Assembly: GCA_025449645.1 (NCBI GenBank)
Contig: JANWIY010000018.1
Span: forward strand, 1-42,165
DNA: 42,165 bases
Direction: 5' to 3'
Source: Chitinophagaceae bacterium
GTDB taxonomy: Bacteria; Bacteroidota; Bacteroidia; Chitinophagales; Chitinophagaceae
A model generated the notes under the pieces. It was not told the origin of the DNA. It saw only the letters and a list, made by a program, of their open reading frames with translations, and did no database searches. The translations under genes were made by a program, and so were the position numbers. Positions 23,037-31,772 of the stretch are shown one piece after another. The stretch's first letter is position 1; each line of letters begins with the position of its first letter.

Positions 23037-24167
23037 ATGCTTCCTCTTTCCGTTTGGGAATCTGAGAGTTTTTTTTCACCCAGGGATTATATAATACTTG
23101 GAAGTGGTTTTACCGGTTTATGGTCAGCCTACTATTTGAAAAAACATCATCCCCATCGTTCCGTTATGATTCTTGAGCGGGGCATTATTCCCAGCGGAGC
23201 AAGCACCCGCAATGCAGGTTTTGCCTGCTTTGGGAGCCTTACCGAGCTGGTGGCGGACTGCAAACTCCTTGGTGATAAAGAAATGCTGGAACTCCTTGAG
23301 ATGCGTTTCCGGGGATTGAAGAAAATTAGGAAAATGTTTGGAAATCACCGGATCGGATATGAAGCAACGGGCGGCTATGAATTGATTTCCCCTGCGCAAT
23401 ACCCGGATGTGAATCTGCTGCGCACGAAGTTAGACCAACTAAACGCGCAGGTAAGGAAGATCACCGGCATCCAAAAAACCTTCAGGCTAAATGATGCGAA
23501 AATAAAAGCATTCGGACTTTCGGGAACAGCCCACCTGATTGAGAATAGTGAGGAAGGACAACTGCACTCCGGGAAACTCTGTGAAGCCCTGTTGCAGCAA
23601 GTGCAATCCATGGGCGTAACGGTATTGACAAATACCGAGATCCTCAAAATGGAAAGCAGCGGAAAAGGCGTTGAATTGTTTTCAAATCTTCCCGTCGTAC
23701 TGAAAGCCGGTAAGGTGCTCGTATGCACCAATGCATTTGCCAGGGATCTTATTCCTGACCTGGATCTGAAACCCGCAAGAGGGCAAATTCTCCTCACCTC
23801 GCCGTTGGAAGGCCTAAAAATCAGGGGCTGTTTTCATTATGATGAAGGATTTTACTATTTCCGCAACCTGGGAAACAGGATCCTGCTGGGCGGAGCAAGA
23901 AATAAATTCCTGAAAGAGGAGGAAACCTTTGCTGCTTCAACCTCCGCTCCTGTTCAGGAAGAATTGGAAAAATTTTTAAGAGAAATCGTTTTGCCGGGCA
24001 GGTCTTATACGATTGACCAGCGCTGGAGTGGCACAATGGGGGTAGGAAAAGAAAAAAAGCCGATCATAAAAAAAATAAACGATCATGTCTATTGTGCCGT
24101 GCGCCTGAGCGGGATGGGCGTTGCACTCGCGCCCCAAATTGGAAAGATCGTAGCGGGAATGATGTAG
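23037..24167 (+). CDS. FAD-dependent oxidoreductase of the DAO family
   Basis: 376 residues from ATG 23037; an upstream in-frame TTG at 22986 lies in a heptamer repeat and is unlikely. YIILGSGFTGLWSAYYL (with GSGFTG at 22-27) is the Rossmann FAD motif, and RGIIPSGASTRNAGFACFGS follows, as in glycine or sarcosine oxidase-like DAO proteins (PF01266). A late GMGVALAPQIGKIVAGMM closes the FAD domain. Substrate unknown; probably an amine or amino acid. It lies 73 bases after lpdA, so co-transcription is possible. Confidence 0.88.
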   Translation: MLPLSVWESESFFSPRDYIILGSGFTGLWSAYYLKKHHPHRSVMILERGIIPSGASTRNAGFACFGSLTELVADCKLLGDKEMLELLEMRFRGLKKIRKMFGNHRIGYEATGGYELISPAQYPDVNLLRTKLDQLNAQVRKITGIQKTFRLNDAKIKAFGLSGTAHLIENSEEGQLHSGKLCEALLQQVQSMGVTVLTNTEILKMESSGKGVELFSNLPVVLKAGKVLVCTNAFARDLIPDLDLKPARGQILLTSPLEGLKIRGCFHYDEGFYYFRNLGNRILLGGARNKFLKEEETFAASTSAPVQEELEKFLREIVLPGRSYTIDQRWSGTMGVGKEKKPIIKKINDHVYCAVRLSGMGVALAPQIGKIVAGMM

Positions 24168-24189
24168 AAATCAACCTGCTCTTTATTTT

Positions 24190-25452
24190 TCACATCAGCA
24201 TACCTGCAATCGTGGCGGATAGATAAGACGCCAGGGTTCCGCAAAGAAGCGCCTTGAATCCCAGTCTGGCAAGATCTGCGCGTCGTCCGGGAACGATGGC
24301 GCCGATGCCTCCGATCTGCATGCCAACGCTGCTGAAATTTGCAAAGCCGCAAATAGCAATGCTTACAATCATCAATCCCTTCTCCGAAACGATGGGAACT
24401 GCCCGCGAAGTCAGATTCTTAAAAGCCACAAATTCATTTACCGTAAGTTTTTGGCCAAGCAGGGTAGCCGCATTCCCGATATCAACAGACGGAATACCCA
24501 TGGACCATGCAAACGGGTAAAAAACCTTGCCGAAGATCCAGTTCAGGCTCAAATCAAATGTTGGATTAAACAGATGGCCTGATCTGAGCAGCAGATAATC
24601 TACCACGGCAATCATTGCAATAAATCCGATCAGCATGGCGATCACGTTCATGGCGATTCTGAATCCTTCCCCTGCGCCATGGGAAATGGCATCAAGCAAA
24701 TTGGTATAACGGCTGGTTACTTTCAGCTTTACCGTTCCCATCGTTTGACTTTCTTCTGTTTCCGGCCAAACTATTTTTGATATTACCAAAGCTCCGGGAG
24801 CCGCCATCAGGCTTGCCGTTATCAATTTGGGCGCCAGATCCATACCTGCCTGGGCACCCATATTGGCGTAGACGATCAGGATGCCCCCGGCAATGCAGGC
24901 AAGACTACCTGACATGCTGGCCAGCAACTCACTCCTGGTCATTCCCGGCAAATAAGGTTCAATCATGATCTGAGCCTCAATTTGCCCGACGAACGCGCTG
25001 GCCACATTACTCAAAGCCTCCGCCCCGCTGACGCGCATGATGAAATTCATAGCCCGGGCAATTACTGCAACGATCCGCTGCATAATGCCGAGATGGTAGA
25101 AAACGGCCACTAATGCGCAAACGAGGATGATAGTGGCCGTTACATTAAAGGCAAACACAAAGCCACCCTTTGCATAATTCATTACACCTCCCCCCGGTGT
25201 GGGCACGGCGATTCCTTCGTATACAAAGGCCGCACCTTTAAATGCAAACTGCTCTACCTTTTCCATGCCACGCCCGAGGAATTGAAAAAAGCGGGTGACC
25301 GGCTTCACTTTCAGTACAAGCACGGCGATGGTTAGCTGCAATAGCAATCCGCAACACACCACCCTCAGGTTGATCCGGCTCCGGTTGTTGGAGAAAATGA
25401 AAGCAACGCCCAGGATGAGAACGACGCCGGCAAGGCCCTGGAATCTTTGCAT
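24190..25452 (-). CDS. NupC-family concentrative nucleoside transporter
   Basis: 420 residues with many transmembrane segments. The N-terminal gate region (LGVAFIFSNNRSRINLRVV), the central EALSNVASAFVGQIEAQIMIEPYLPGMTRSELLASM motif and the C-terminal CGFANFSSVGMQIGGIGAIVPGR segment are characteristic of CNT transporters (PF01773, PF07662). It imports nucleosides with H+ or Na+. Substrates might include purine nucleosides, in line with the nucleoside phosphorylase at 31773 and the futalosine pathway gene next door; that link is inference. Confidence 0.94.
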   Translation of the reverse strand: MQRFQGLAGVVLILGVAFIFSNNRSRINLRVVCCGLLLQLTIAVLVLKVKPVTRFFQFLGRGMEKVEQFAFKGAAFVYEGIAVPTPGGGVMNYAKGGFVFAFNVTATIILVCALVAVFYHLGIMQRIVAVIARAMNFIMRVSGAEALSNVASAFVGQIEAQIMIEPYLPGMTRSELLASMSGSLACIAGGILIVYANMGAQAGMDLAPKLITASLMAAPGALVISKIVWPETEESQTMGTVKLKVTSRYTNLLDAISHGAGEGFRIAMNVIAMLIGFIAMIAVVDYLLLRSGHLFNPTFDLSLNWIFGKVFYPFAWSMGIPSVDIGNAATLLGQKLTVNEFVAFKNLTSRAVPIVSEKGLMIVSIAICGFANFSSVGMQIGGIGAIVPGRRADLARLGFKALLCGTLASYLSATIAGMLM

Positions 25453-25548
25453 GAGAGCCAGTTTATTTGATCAGGGAAGATAATGGAATTCTGTAAGAAA
25501 TGAAATCGAAATGGACCTCCTTTCCGGGCCGGAGAAAATTTTCCTTCG

Positions 25549-25556
25549 TAATTTTG
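25549..25556 (+). promoter_or_regulatory. -7 promoter box (TAATTTTG) that fixes the mqnE start
   Basis: A perfect TAnnTTTG lies downstream of the ATG at 25500 and 25 bases before the ATG at 25581, so the longer frame cannot be used from this promoter. Confidence 0.55.
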
Positions 25557-25580
25557 AAGTTTATTCAAATCTACCGTGGA

Positions 25581-26759
25581 ATGAATTCCGGAAAAACGCT
25601 GGTGCACGCCCTTGTGAAAAATCAGCCGCTTGCGGCCTTACGTGCGATCGGGGAAAAAGTATTAAATAAAGAAAGGATTTATGCGGAGGAAGGGCTATTG
25701 CTTTTCGAAAAAGCACCTCTGTCATATATCGGCGCGCTGGCCAACCATGTGCGCGAACAACTGCATGGACACAAGACCTATTTTAACAGGAACTTTCACA
25801 TTGAGCCGACGAATGTTTGCGTGTTTTCCTGCGCTTTTTGTTCTTATTCCAGATTGTACGCGCATCGTGACGAGGGCTGGGAACTGAGCCTGGAACAAAT
25901 GATGGACATGGTCAGGAAATACGACGGCAAAGCCGTTACAGAAGTGCACATTGTAGGAGGTGTTCATCCAAAAATGAACCTTTCCTTTTTTGCCGAACTC
26001 CTGAAAAAAATCAAGAATCACCGTCCCGATCTCCACATAAAAGGATTCACTGCTGTTGAACTGGATTACATGTTCAAAAAAGCAAAACTAACAACAGAGG
26101 AGGGTATGAAGTCCCTTCATGAGTCCGGGCTCGATTCGCTGCCAGGAGGCGGGGCAGAAATTTTTGCATCCGATATAAGAGAAATAATATGCCCGGACAA
26201 AGTGGATGCAGAAGGATGGATCCACATTCACCGCACGGCCCACAGACTCGGTATGCACAGCAATGCAACCATGTTGTATGGTCATATTGAAAAATATCAC
26301 CACCGCATCGATCACATGGAAAGGCTAAGAAATTTACAAGACGAAACCGGAGGCTTCAATGCTTTTATCCCTTTAAAATTCCGCAACAAACAAAACGATA
26401 TGAGCCATGTTCCGGAAAGCAGCGTGATCGAGGATATGAAACTCTATGCCGTGAGCCGTTTGTTCATGGACAATTTTCCGCATCTGAAAGCTTATTGGCC
26501 CATGCTGGGCAGGCAAAATGCACAATTGACACTTTCATTTGGCGTCAACGACCTGGATGGAACAATAGATGATTCCACGAAAATTTACTCGATGGCAGGA
26601 TCTGAAGAAAAGCATCCCTCACTCTCAACAACACAGCTGGTTGCCCTTATAAAACAAGTAAAACGCGAACCTGTAGAGCGCGACACGCTTTACCATGAAA
26701 TAAAAAACTACAAACACATAGATCTTGCAGCAATGGATGCAGACGCATCGTATAATTGA
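25581..26759 (+). CDS. mqnE: Aminofutalosine synthase MqnE (radical SAM)
   Basis: 392 residues from ATG 25581; an ATG at 25500 is upstream of the apparent -7 box and adds no homologous sequence. The radical SAM cluster is C80-x3-C84-x2-C87 in NVCVFSCAFCSYSR. EVHIVGGVHPKM, KGFTAVELDYM and GGGAEIFASDIR follow, as in MqnE. It joins 3-enolpyruvylbenzoate (1-carboxyvinyloxybenzoate) to SAM to make aminofutalosine, the first committed steps of futalosine-route menaquinone. MqnC is similar, but the GGGAEIF run and the length favour MqnE. Confidence 0.92.
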   Translation: MNSGKTLVHALVKNQPLAALRAIGEKVLNKERIYAEEGLLLFEKAPLSYIGALANHVREQLHGHKTYFNRNFHIEPTNVCVFSCAFCSYSRLYAHRDEGWELSLEQMMDMVRKYDGKAVTEVHIVGGVHPKMNLSFFAELLKKIKNHRPDLHIKGFTAVELDYMFKKAKLTTEEGMKSLHESGLDSLPGGGAEIFASDIREIICPDKVDAEGWIHIHRTAHRLGMHSNATMLYGHIEKYHHRIDHMERLRNLQDETGGFNAFIPLKFRNKQNDMSHVPESSVIEDMKLYAVSRLFMDNFPHLKAYWPMLGRQNAQLTLSFGVNDLDGTIDDSTKIYSMAGSEEKHPSLSTTQLVALIKQVKREPVERDTLYHEIKNYKHIDLAAMDADASYN

Positions 26760-26764
26760 TTCTT

Positions 26765-27970
26765 TTATTTTGCTCTCACAGTGATGGCGAAATGCTGGTC
26801 TTTTATATTTGAATCGGCAGGTTCCATTCCTAAAATCTGGCCCCTCGCCGCCCCCGCTCCTTTAAGAGCCGCAGCTACGGTTGCATAGCGATTCCTATTC
26901 AGCTTTTTATCTTTCAGGTTGTCTGCGTTTTGGTTAACGAATCCTCCGATTTTTATTTTCATCCTAGGATAAGCTTGTAATATTGCTCCGACGTTCTCGA
27001 TCTGATCGATGCTTTCACCGGTGATATCGGCAGTTCCTGAATTGAAATTCAGCTGATCAAAAACAAACCACAGATTCTTTACTGCTTTACTTGCCGGATC
27101 GTTCAGAAAGCTCACCAATTGATCTTCCATTCCACCCTTGTTAGCAGTGATCTCTTTCCCATCCGGCAATTTTATCTGGATCGGCCGGGGTACGGGAGTT
27201 GTGGAAGCAGCAGTATCTTTTGTAATAGCGACTGTGTCTGCCATTGTCGGAATGACCGATGCTGCAGAATGCCTTTTTATAAAATATCCGGTAATTGCGA
27301 TAAGCACGAGGATTAGCAGCACGGGAAGTATCCAGCGTGACCCGGAACCGGATCTTACCGGCACGGCTTCCAATAATCCCGGCATTTCTGCTGCAGTGGA
27401 AGAAGCAGTATCGGCCAATTTTCCGGCTACTCCGGATAAGTTACCGAGACCCAGCACTCCGGCGATATTCAGGCCGGCAGGCAATGCATTCAAAATATGA
27501 TCTTTCTGCGCATTCAAAAATGAAAGAAGGCTGGCCGCATTCAGGTTGGAATCTGTCACGTGTTTGCCCATTACAGCCATCACCGCGGGAGCAGCAGTAC
27601 AGAGCAGGGCATGAGCTGATTTGGGTCTTATACCGGAAAAGCTGGCAATGGCATTTGTAATACCCTGAACCTTGTCATCAAACAATGTTCCGAGGATCTC
27701 CACAGCCCTGGAATCCGGGCCTTCTCCGTTGCCCGCAAGCACTTTGAGATTTTCCGGAATTCCGGTCTTTTCCGAATCAACGGCAATATTGAGCACACTA
27801 TGCACTTCGCCTGATCCAGCTTTGTGAAGCGCCCCTGTAAGAATAGTTGGAATAATTCCTTTCATCGCCTCCTGAACATTTCCCGAATTTTCACCGAGCA
27901 TACCCGCTGCCTTTTTCAGAAGATCATCAGAGAACAGGCCTTTGATTGAATCGATGAGATTAAAAGACAT
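26765..27970 (-). CDS. DUF937 domain fused to a transmembrane segment and an OmpA-like domain
   Basis: 401 residues in three parts. Residues 1-190 are helical, rich in Ala and Gly, and match the DUF937 (YidB-like) pattern (IIPTILTGALHKAGS, VLGLGNLSGVAGKLAD). One transmembrane helix spans about 212-230 (WILPVLLILVLIAITGYFI). Residues about 265-400 resemble an OmpA C-terminal domain (LWFVFDQLNFNSGTADI, RMKIKIGGFVN, NRNRYATVAAAL), which binds peptidoglycan. The topology places DUF937 in the cytoplasm and OmpA in the periplasm, or the reverse without a signal peptide. Function is unknown; probably an envelope-anchoring protein. Confidence 0.85.
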   Translation of the reverse strand: MSFNLIDSIKGLFSDDLLKKAAGMLGENSGNVQEAMKGIIPTILTGALHKAGSGEVHSVLNIAVDSEKTGIPENLKVLAGNGEGPDSRAVEILGTLFDDKVQGITNAIASFSGIRPKSAHALLCTAAPAVMAVMGKHVTDSNLNAASLLSFLNAQKDHILNALPAGLNIAGVLGLGNLSGVAGKLADTASSTAAEMPGLLEAVPVRSGSGSRWILPVLLILVLIAITGYFIKRHSAASVIPTMADTVAITKDTAASTTPVPRPIQIKLPDGKEITANKGGMEDQLVSFLNDPASKAVKNLWFVFDQLNFNSGTADITGESIDQIENVGAILQAYPRMKIKIGGFVNQNADNLKDKKLNRNRYATVAAALKGAGAARGQILGMEPADSNIKDQHFAITVRAK

Positions 27971-27994
27971 ACAATACGTTTTTAGGTGAGGAAT

Positions 27995-28010
27995 ACCATA
28001 TCCGTATGGT
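27995..28010. promoter_or_regulatory. Palindrome ACCATA-TCCG-TATGGT
   Basis: A perfect 6-bp inverted repeat with a 4-base spacer, in the intergenic region between two divergent genes. It lies 25 bases upstream of the DUF937-OmpA start and about 125 bases before the cation-efflux start. It could be an operator for the former, or a small hairpin. Confidence 0.3.
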
Positions 28011-28121
28011 TTTAGTGACCAGGCCGCAGCCGTTGATTATGTCCTCATGAAGGTATATTGAAGTTAGGGATAATATCCATATTTCGAGATACGGGCTGCA
28101 GAACTTCATTGTCGTTATGAT

Positions 28122-28129
28122 TATCTTTG
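28122..28129 (+). promoter_or_regulatory. -7 promoter box (TATCTTTG) of the cation efflux gene
   Basis: The perfect octamer overlaps the TTG at 28127, ruling it out as the start, and ends 6 bases before ATG 28136, implying an almost leaderless mRNA. Confidence 0.6.
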
Positions 28130-28135
28130 CAGATC

Positions 28136-29083
28136 ATGGAACAGGCAGATACGCACGAACATTCCGGCCATACGCATCATCACGGCCATTCACACAGCCA
28201 CGTGTTTGAATTAAAAACGGTGAACACTGCTTTTATCATTGGCATCGTGCTTAACCTAAGCTTTGTGGTGGTTGAGGTCATTGCAGGATTTGTTATCAAT
28301 TCCCTTTCGCTTCTTTCAGATGCCGGACATAATCTGGCAGATGTGGCAAGCCTTGGTCTTTCCCTCTTTGCTTTTCGAATGCTGAAAGTAAAATCAAATG
28401 CAACCTATACCTACGGATATAAGAAAACGACCGTACTGGTGGCCCTGCTTAACGGTGGAATCCTGCTCATTTCCATTGGCGCTATTATGTATGAATCGGT
28501 GCGGCGCCTCATTGAACCCGAGCCGCTCCCGGGCCGGATGATTTCCATAGTTGCCGCTATAGGTATCCTGATCAATGGTCTCACTGCCCTGCTTTTTTTC
28601 AGGAGCAGGGAGAATGATCTCAATATTAAAGGCGCTTTCCTTCATCTGTTCGCCGATGCTGTGGTTTCTGCTGCCCTGGTTATCGGTGGAATTGTGATTT
28701 ATTTTACCAGTTGGTATTGGATCGATCCAATACTGGGTATCGCTGTGGCTATAGCCATTATTTTCAGTACATGGAAACTCTTGAGAAGCAGCCTTCGTTT
28801 ATCCCTTGATGCAGTTCCCCAGGGAATAGATCTGAACACGGTAAAAGAAACCATTAAAAAAATCAGGGGAGTCCGGGATTTTCATCATATTCATATCTGG
28901 GCATTGAGTACAATGGAGAATGCCCTTACCGGACATGTAGTGCTTGATCGTGAAATCGGGATTGAAGAACAGGAAAAAATAAAGAAAGAGATCAAGCATC
29001 AGTTGTTCCATTCTAATATTCAGCACGTGACCCTAGAAACCGAAACCGAAATGCTTGCCTGTGAGGCCATACCAAGTCACTAA
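28136..29083 (+). CDS. Cation diffusion facilitator (CzcD/ZitB-type)
   Basis: 315 residues. A His-rich N-terminus (HEHSGHTHHHGHSHSH) is followed by six membrane helices. Transport-site residues are in SLLSDAGHNLAD (helix 2) and HLFADAVVSAALV (helix 5), giving the HxxxD/DxxxD tetrahedral site typical of zinc-type CDF proteins. A cytoplasmic ferredoxin-like domain (about 220-310, with HHIHIWALST) closes the protein. It exports Zn2+ or similar metals by H+ antiport. No metal regulator is adjacent. Confidence 0.95.
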   Translation: MEQADTHEHSGHTHHHGHSHSHVFELKTVNTAFIIGIVLNLSFVVVEVIAGFVINSLSLLSDAGHNLADVASLGLSLFAFRMLKVKSNATYTYGYKKTTVLVALLNGGILLISIGAIMYESVRRLIEPEPLPGRMISIVAAIGILINGLTALLFFRSRENDLNIKGAFLHLFADAVVSAALVIGGIVIYFTSWYWIDPILGIAVAIAIIFSTWKLLRSSLRLSLDAVPQGIDLNTVKETIKKIRGVRDFHHIHIWALSTMENALTGHVVLDREIGIEEQEKIKKEIKHQLFHSNIQHVTLETETEMLACEAIPSH

Positions 29084-29087
29084 TTAT

Positions 29088-29567
29088 TTATTTCAATAAG
29101 TGCTTGATGCCGGACTCAAGCTGTCCGCCTTCGGCATTCACTTTCCGGATCACGCCATCCTTATCGATCAGAAAAGAAGAAGGGATCATGTCCACTCCGT
29201 ATGCCATGGCCGAAAAGGCATTCCATCCTTTATCATCAATCACCTGAATCCATTCCATATGATCCCTGGTAACTGCTTCCCTCCAGCTCTCGTGGTCATT
29301 GTCCAGCGAAACCCCGTATATTTCGAGTCCTTTCGCATGATATTTATGATATAGTCTCAGCAGGTGGGGATTATTTCTCCGGCAGGGTACACACCAGCTT
29401 GCCCAAAAATCCACCAGGACCACCTTCCCTTTGAGGTCCGAGAGGGTAATTATATTGCCGTTCCCATCCGGAAGCGATAAATCAGATGCTGCACTACCCG
29501 TTCTCATTTGTGCAAAGGAGTTTAAGCCGGTGATGATCAGGAATAAAAATATATAGATTCGGTTCAT
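29088..29567 (-). CDS. TlpA-like thioredoxin-fold protein
   Basis: 159 residues from ATG 29567 (the TTG codons at 29576 and 29573 are less likely). A signal peptide (MNRIYIFLFLIITGLNSFAQ) is followed by a TlpA/ResA-type domain with WASWCVPC (the CxxC redox pair), the cis-Pro region MIPSSFLIDKDG, and no membrane anchor. It probably reduces disulfides or apocytochromes in the periplasm. Tail-to-tail with the CDF gene, four bases apart. Confidence 0.9.
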   Translation of the reverse strand: MNRIYIFLFLIITGLNSFAQMRTGSAASDLSLPDGNGNIITLSDLKGKVVLVDFWASWCVPCRRNNPHLLRLYHKYHAKGLEIYGVSLDNDHESWREAVTRDHMEWIQVIDDKGWNAFSAMAYGVDMIPSSFLIDKDGVIRKVNAEGGQLESGIKHLLK

Positions 29568-29593
29568 TTGCAACAATCATTTTTGGTAAATAA

Positions 29594-29608
29594 AGCCTGC
29601 AACAGGCT
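29594..29608 (-). terminator. Possible terminator downstream of the Porin_10 gene
   Basis: AGCCTG (29594-29599) and CAGGCT (29603-29608) form a 6-bp hairpin with a 3-base loop. On the minus strand it is followed by TTTATTT. It lies about 92 bases past the Porin_10 stop, and the U-run is weak. Confidence 0.4.
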
Positions 29609-29645
29609 CAGAATCCGGTGAAACACAAATTGCACGGTCCTCATT

Positions 29646-29674
29646 TTTTACTGTTTACTTTTTACTTTTTGATG
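29646..29674. repeat. T-rich heptamer array
   Basis: The bases read as the 7-base units TTTACTG TTTACTT TTTACTT TTTGATG. It resembles one arm of the palindromic elements, without core or opposite arm, in the gap after the Porin_10 gene. Confidence 0.35.
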
Positions 29675-29699
29675 TATACTGTAAAATTATCCAATAAAC

Positions 29700-31736
29700 T
29701 CAGTTTACAAAACTCCAGAAAATCCCGATCCGGATCCTCAGTCCCGGATAAGGGTAATCTGGCGCTACAAGGTTGTTGTTAGTAAATCCAAAACCATAGG
29801 CTTTCGAGAGCTGCGCGGTGTTTAGGTTTTCGGCCCGCACATAAGCCACAAAGCTTCGAATCCTGAAGTTGAGATATCCCGTGATATCAGGCAGTTTTTC
29901 GCTGATCGTGGTCGTCGTCTGCGTATAGAATTGTCCGATAACAGGCGAATAGGCGTCAGCTTTATAAGGTGTATAATAACGAAATTCCAGTCCGAATGCT
30001 ATCAAAAGGTTTTTAAATCCAAGTTTCCCTTCATACCCGAATTGGTCATGCGTTACAAAAAGCGGAATATTTACCGGAGAATTTCCTGCGCGTTGCTGCA
30101 ATACGAGGTTTGCCCGGAGCACCCAGTTCCTTCCGACGTTAATTACCTTATCAGCAGAAATGCGAAGGATATTAAATGGATTGGATTCCTGCGCTGCCTT
30201 GTAATAATCCAGAAAATAGGGGTAATCATTTAACAGGTAGTAGTCTCCGGACAATTTCAATTTCAATAAGGGCTGATTAATTGATCCAAACAAATGAATT
30301 ATATTTTCCTTTTTGAAAAAACCAGGTACGCCAAAACCAAAACTGCTTTCCTGGTTCCAGGCGGTTGAGAGCGTCCTGTTCACATTCTCAAATCCCGCCT
30401 GCAGATATCCCAGGTTTTTACTGATCTGGCGCTGAAGGCTGATATATGCATTGTAATCTCCTGCATTATATCCGCTGAGATAAAAGTTCCCGAATGCCTC
30501 CACATCCCATTTCTTATTGCGCGTCTTATTCCGGTATTCCCCATGCAGGGCAATGTTAAACAAGGTCCGCTCGCCCGCATCGTAAAACCCATGCAGGCTT
30601 TGAAACATGACGCCTGCTTTCAGAAATTGCTGAGGATTCCTGGCGTCGGGAAAAGAATATAAGGATAAGTCGTTGGTGAGGTTGTGCCAGGAATCGCTCA
30701 ATTTTATCGTATCCGGCGTTGCAATGAAATCGAAATTATTGATGTAATAAGTTGTGTCGGGATTATAATCCAAATACCGGTAATGATAAGTCTGATAGCT
30801 GAGCGTATGTTCTACGCGCACCCTGGGATAAAATAATGGGATCACCGTTGAATCCGTTACAATGGAGTCTTTCTGACCGATGAGGTCGTATTGCTGCCGC
30901 AGCATATAGGTAGCTGTGGTGTAGAAAGTTCCTGTTGTAATTTCCACGCCAAACGGATTTAATGCGTTGCTGAAACTCTCTGAGGCGCCAATCTGGGTCG
31001 GGATGGTAAACCTGTCTTTGTACACATTAGAATCCAGGTCCTTCAGGTATCTGATTCCACCGTTTTCCGCAGACTCCAGCTTGCTGCCAAGCAAAACCAA
31101 AAAGGCCTGGTATCGTTTATTGTCAGACTGGTACCAGGAACTAAAGCGGTAATTATTGTGATTGGTATTTTGATTATTAAAAGCACCTGGCGAACTGATC
31201 AGCCGGTATTGAAACATCGCGTTCCAGTTTTTAGTGATATTTTGCGTGTGAATCACGTTAATCATCTGCTCTGACTTACTGCCAATCAGATAGCCCAGTT
31301 CAGAATAAGGTTTGGTTGTATGATAAAATTTTGTTTCATCCACGGTAAAAATGTACGGATCGTATGCATGCCAGCCGGCGTCCCAGCCCGGCTTCATAAA
31401 AGGATGGAAAATAAGATCGTGGGCTGCATTTCCCAGATTTCCTAAATCGACATAAGTCGGGGGTATGGGATAACGCTGATAAAAATCATAAACAGAAGAA
31501 TCTATCTTTTGAAGGCGGCTTGAATCGAGGAATCTGAAATTAATCGAAATCGTATCGTCTACCCGGTGTTGAAGGGTGCTGTCCTTTCCACCTTTACTTC
31601 CCCCCATGTTTTGGAAGCGGGACAGCGGATTCTGTGCATACGCGGTGAAGCAGCACATGATCAAAAACCCTCCGGCCAGGAATCTCCTGATCCCTTTGCG
31701 TCCCTTCATTCCTGAATTTGCCGTTAAATTAAACAT
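29700..31736 (-). CDS. Putative outer-membrane porin (Porin_10 family)
   Basis: 678 residues. M10 (31709, MKGRKGIRR) may be the true start; from there the signal peptide is RRFLAGGFLIMCCFTAYAQ. After a disordered N-terminal plug region the sequence alternates aromatic and polar residues as in a large beta barrel, and ends in GIFWSFVN. It fits the Bacteroidota putative porin family (PF14121). The substrate is unknown. On the minus strand, 36 bases after the nucleoside phosphorylase gene, so the two may be co-transcribed. Confidence 0.75.
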   Translation of the reverse strand: MFNLTANSGMKGRKGIRRFLAGGFLIMCCFTAYAQNPLSRFQNMGGSKGGKDSTLQHRVDDTISINFRFLDSSRLQKIDSSVYDFYQRYPIPPTYVDLGNLGNAAHDLIFHPFMKPGWDAGWHAYDPYIFTVDETKFYHTTKPYSELGYLIGSKSEQMINVIHTQNITKNWNAMFQYRLISSPGAFNNQNTNHNNYRFSSWYQSDNKRYQAFLVLLGSKLESAENGGIRYLKDLDSNVYKDRFTIPTQIGASESFSNALNPFGVEITTGTFYTTATYMLRQQYDLIGQKDSIVTDSTVIPLFYPRVRVEHTLSYQTYHYRYLDYNPDTTYYINNFDFIATPDTIKLSDSWHNLTNDLSLYSFPDARNPQQFLKAGVMFQSLHGFYDAGERTLFNIALHGEYRNKTRNKKWDVEAFGNFYLSGYNAGDYNAYISLQRQISKNLGYLQAGFENVNRTLSTAWNQESSFGFGVPGFFKKENIIHLFGSINQPLLKLKLSGDYYLLNDYPYFLDYYKAAQESNPFNILRISADKVINVGRNWVLRANLVLQQRAGNSPVNIPLFVTHDQFGYEGKLGFKNLLIAFGLEFRYYTPYKADAYSPVIGQFYTQTTTTISEKLPDITGYLNFRIRSFVAYVRAENLNTAQLSKAYGFGFTNNNLVAPDYPYPGLRIRIGIFWSFVN

Positions 31737-31772
31737 TAGTGCCCGCTGTGCCGATTGATAAAACGTTAATAT

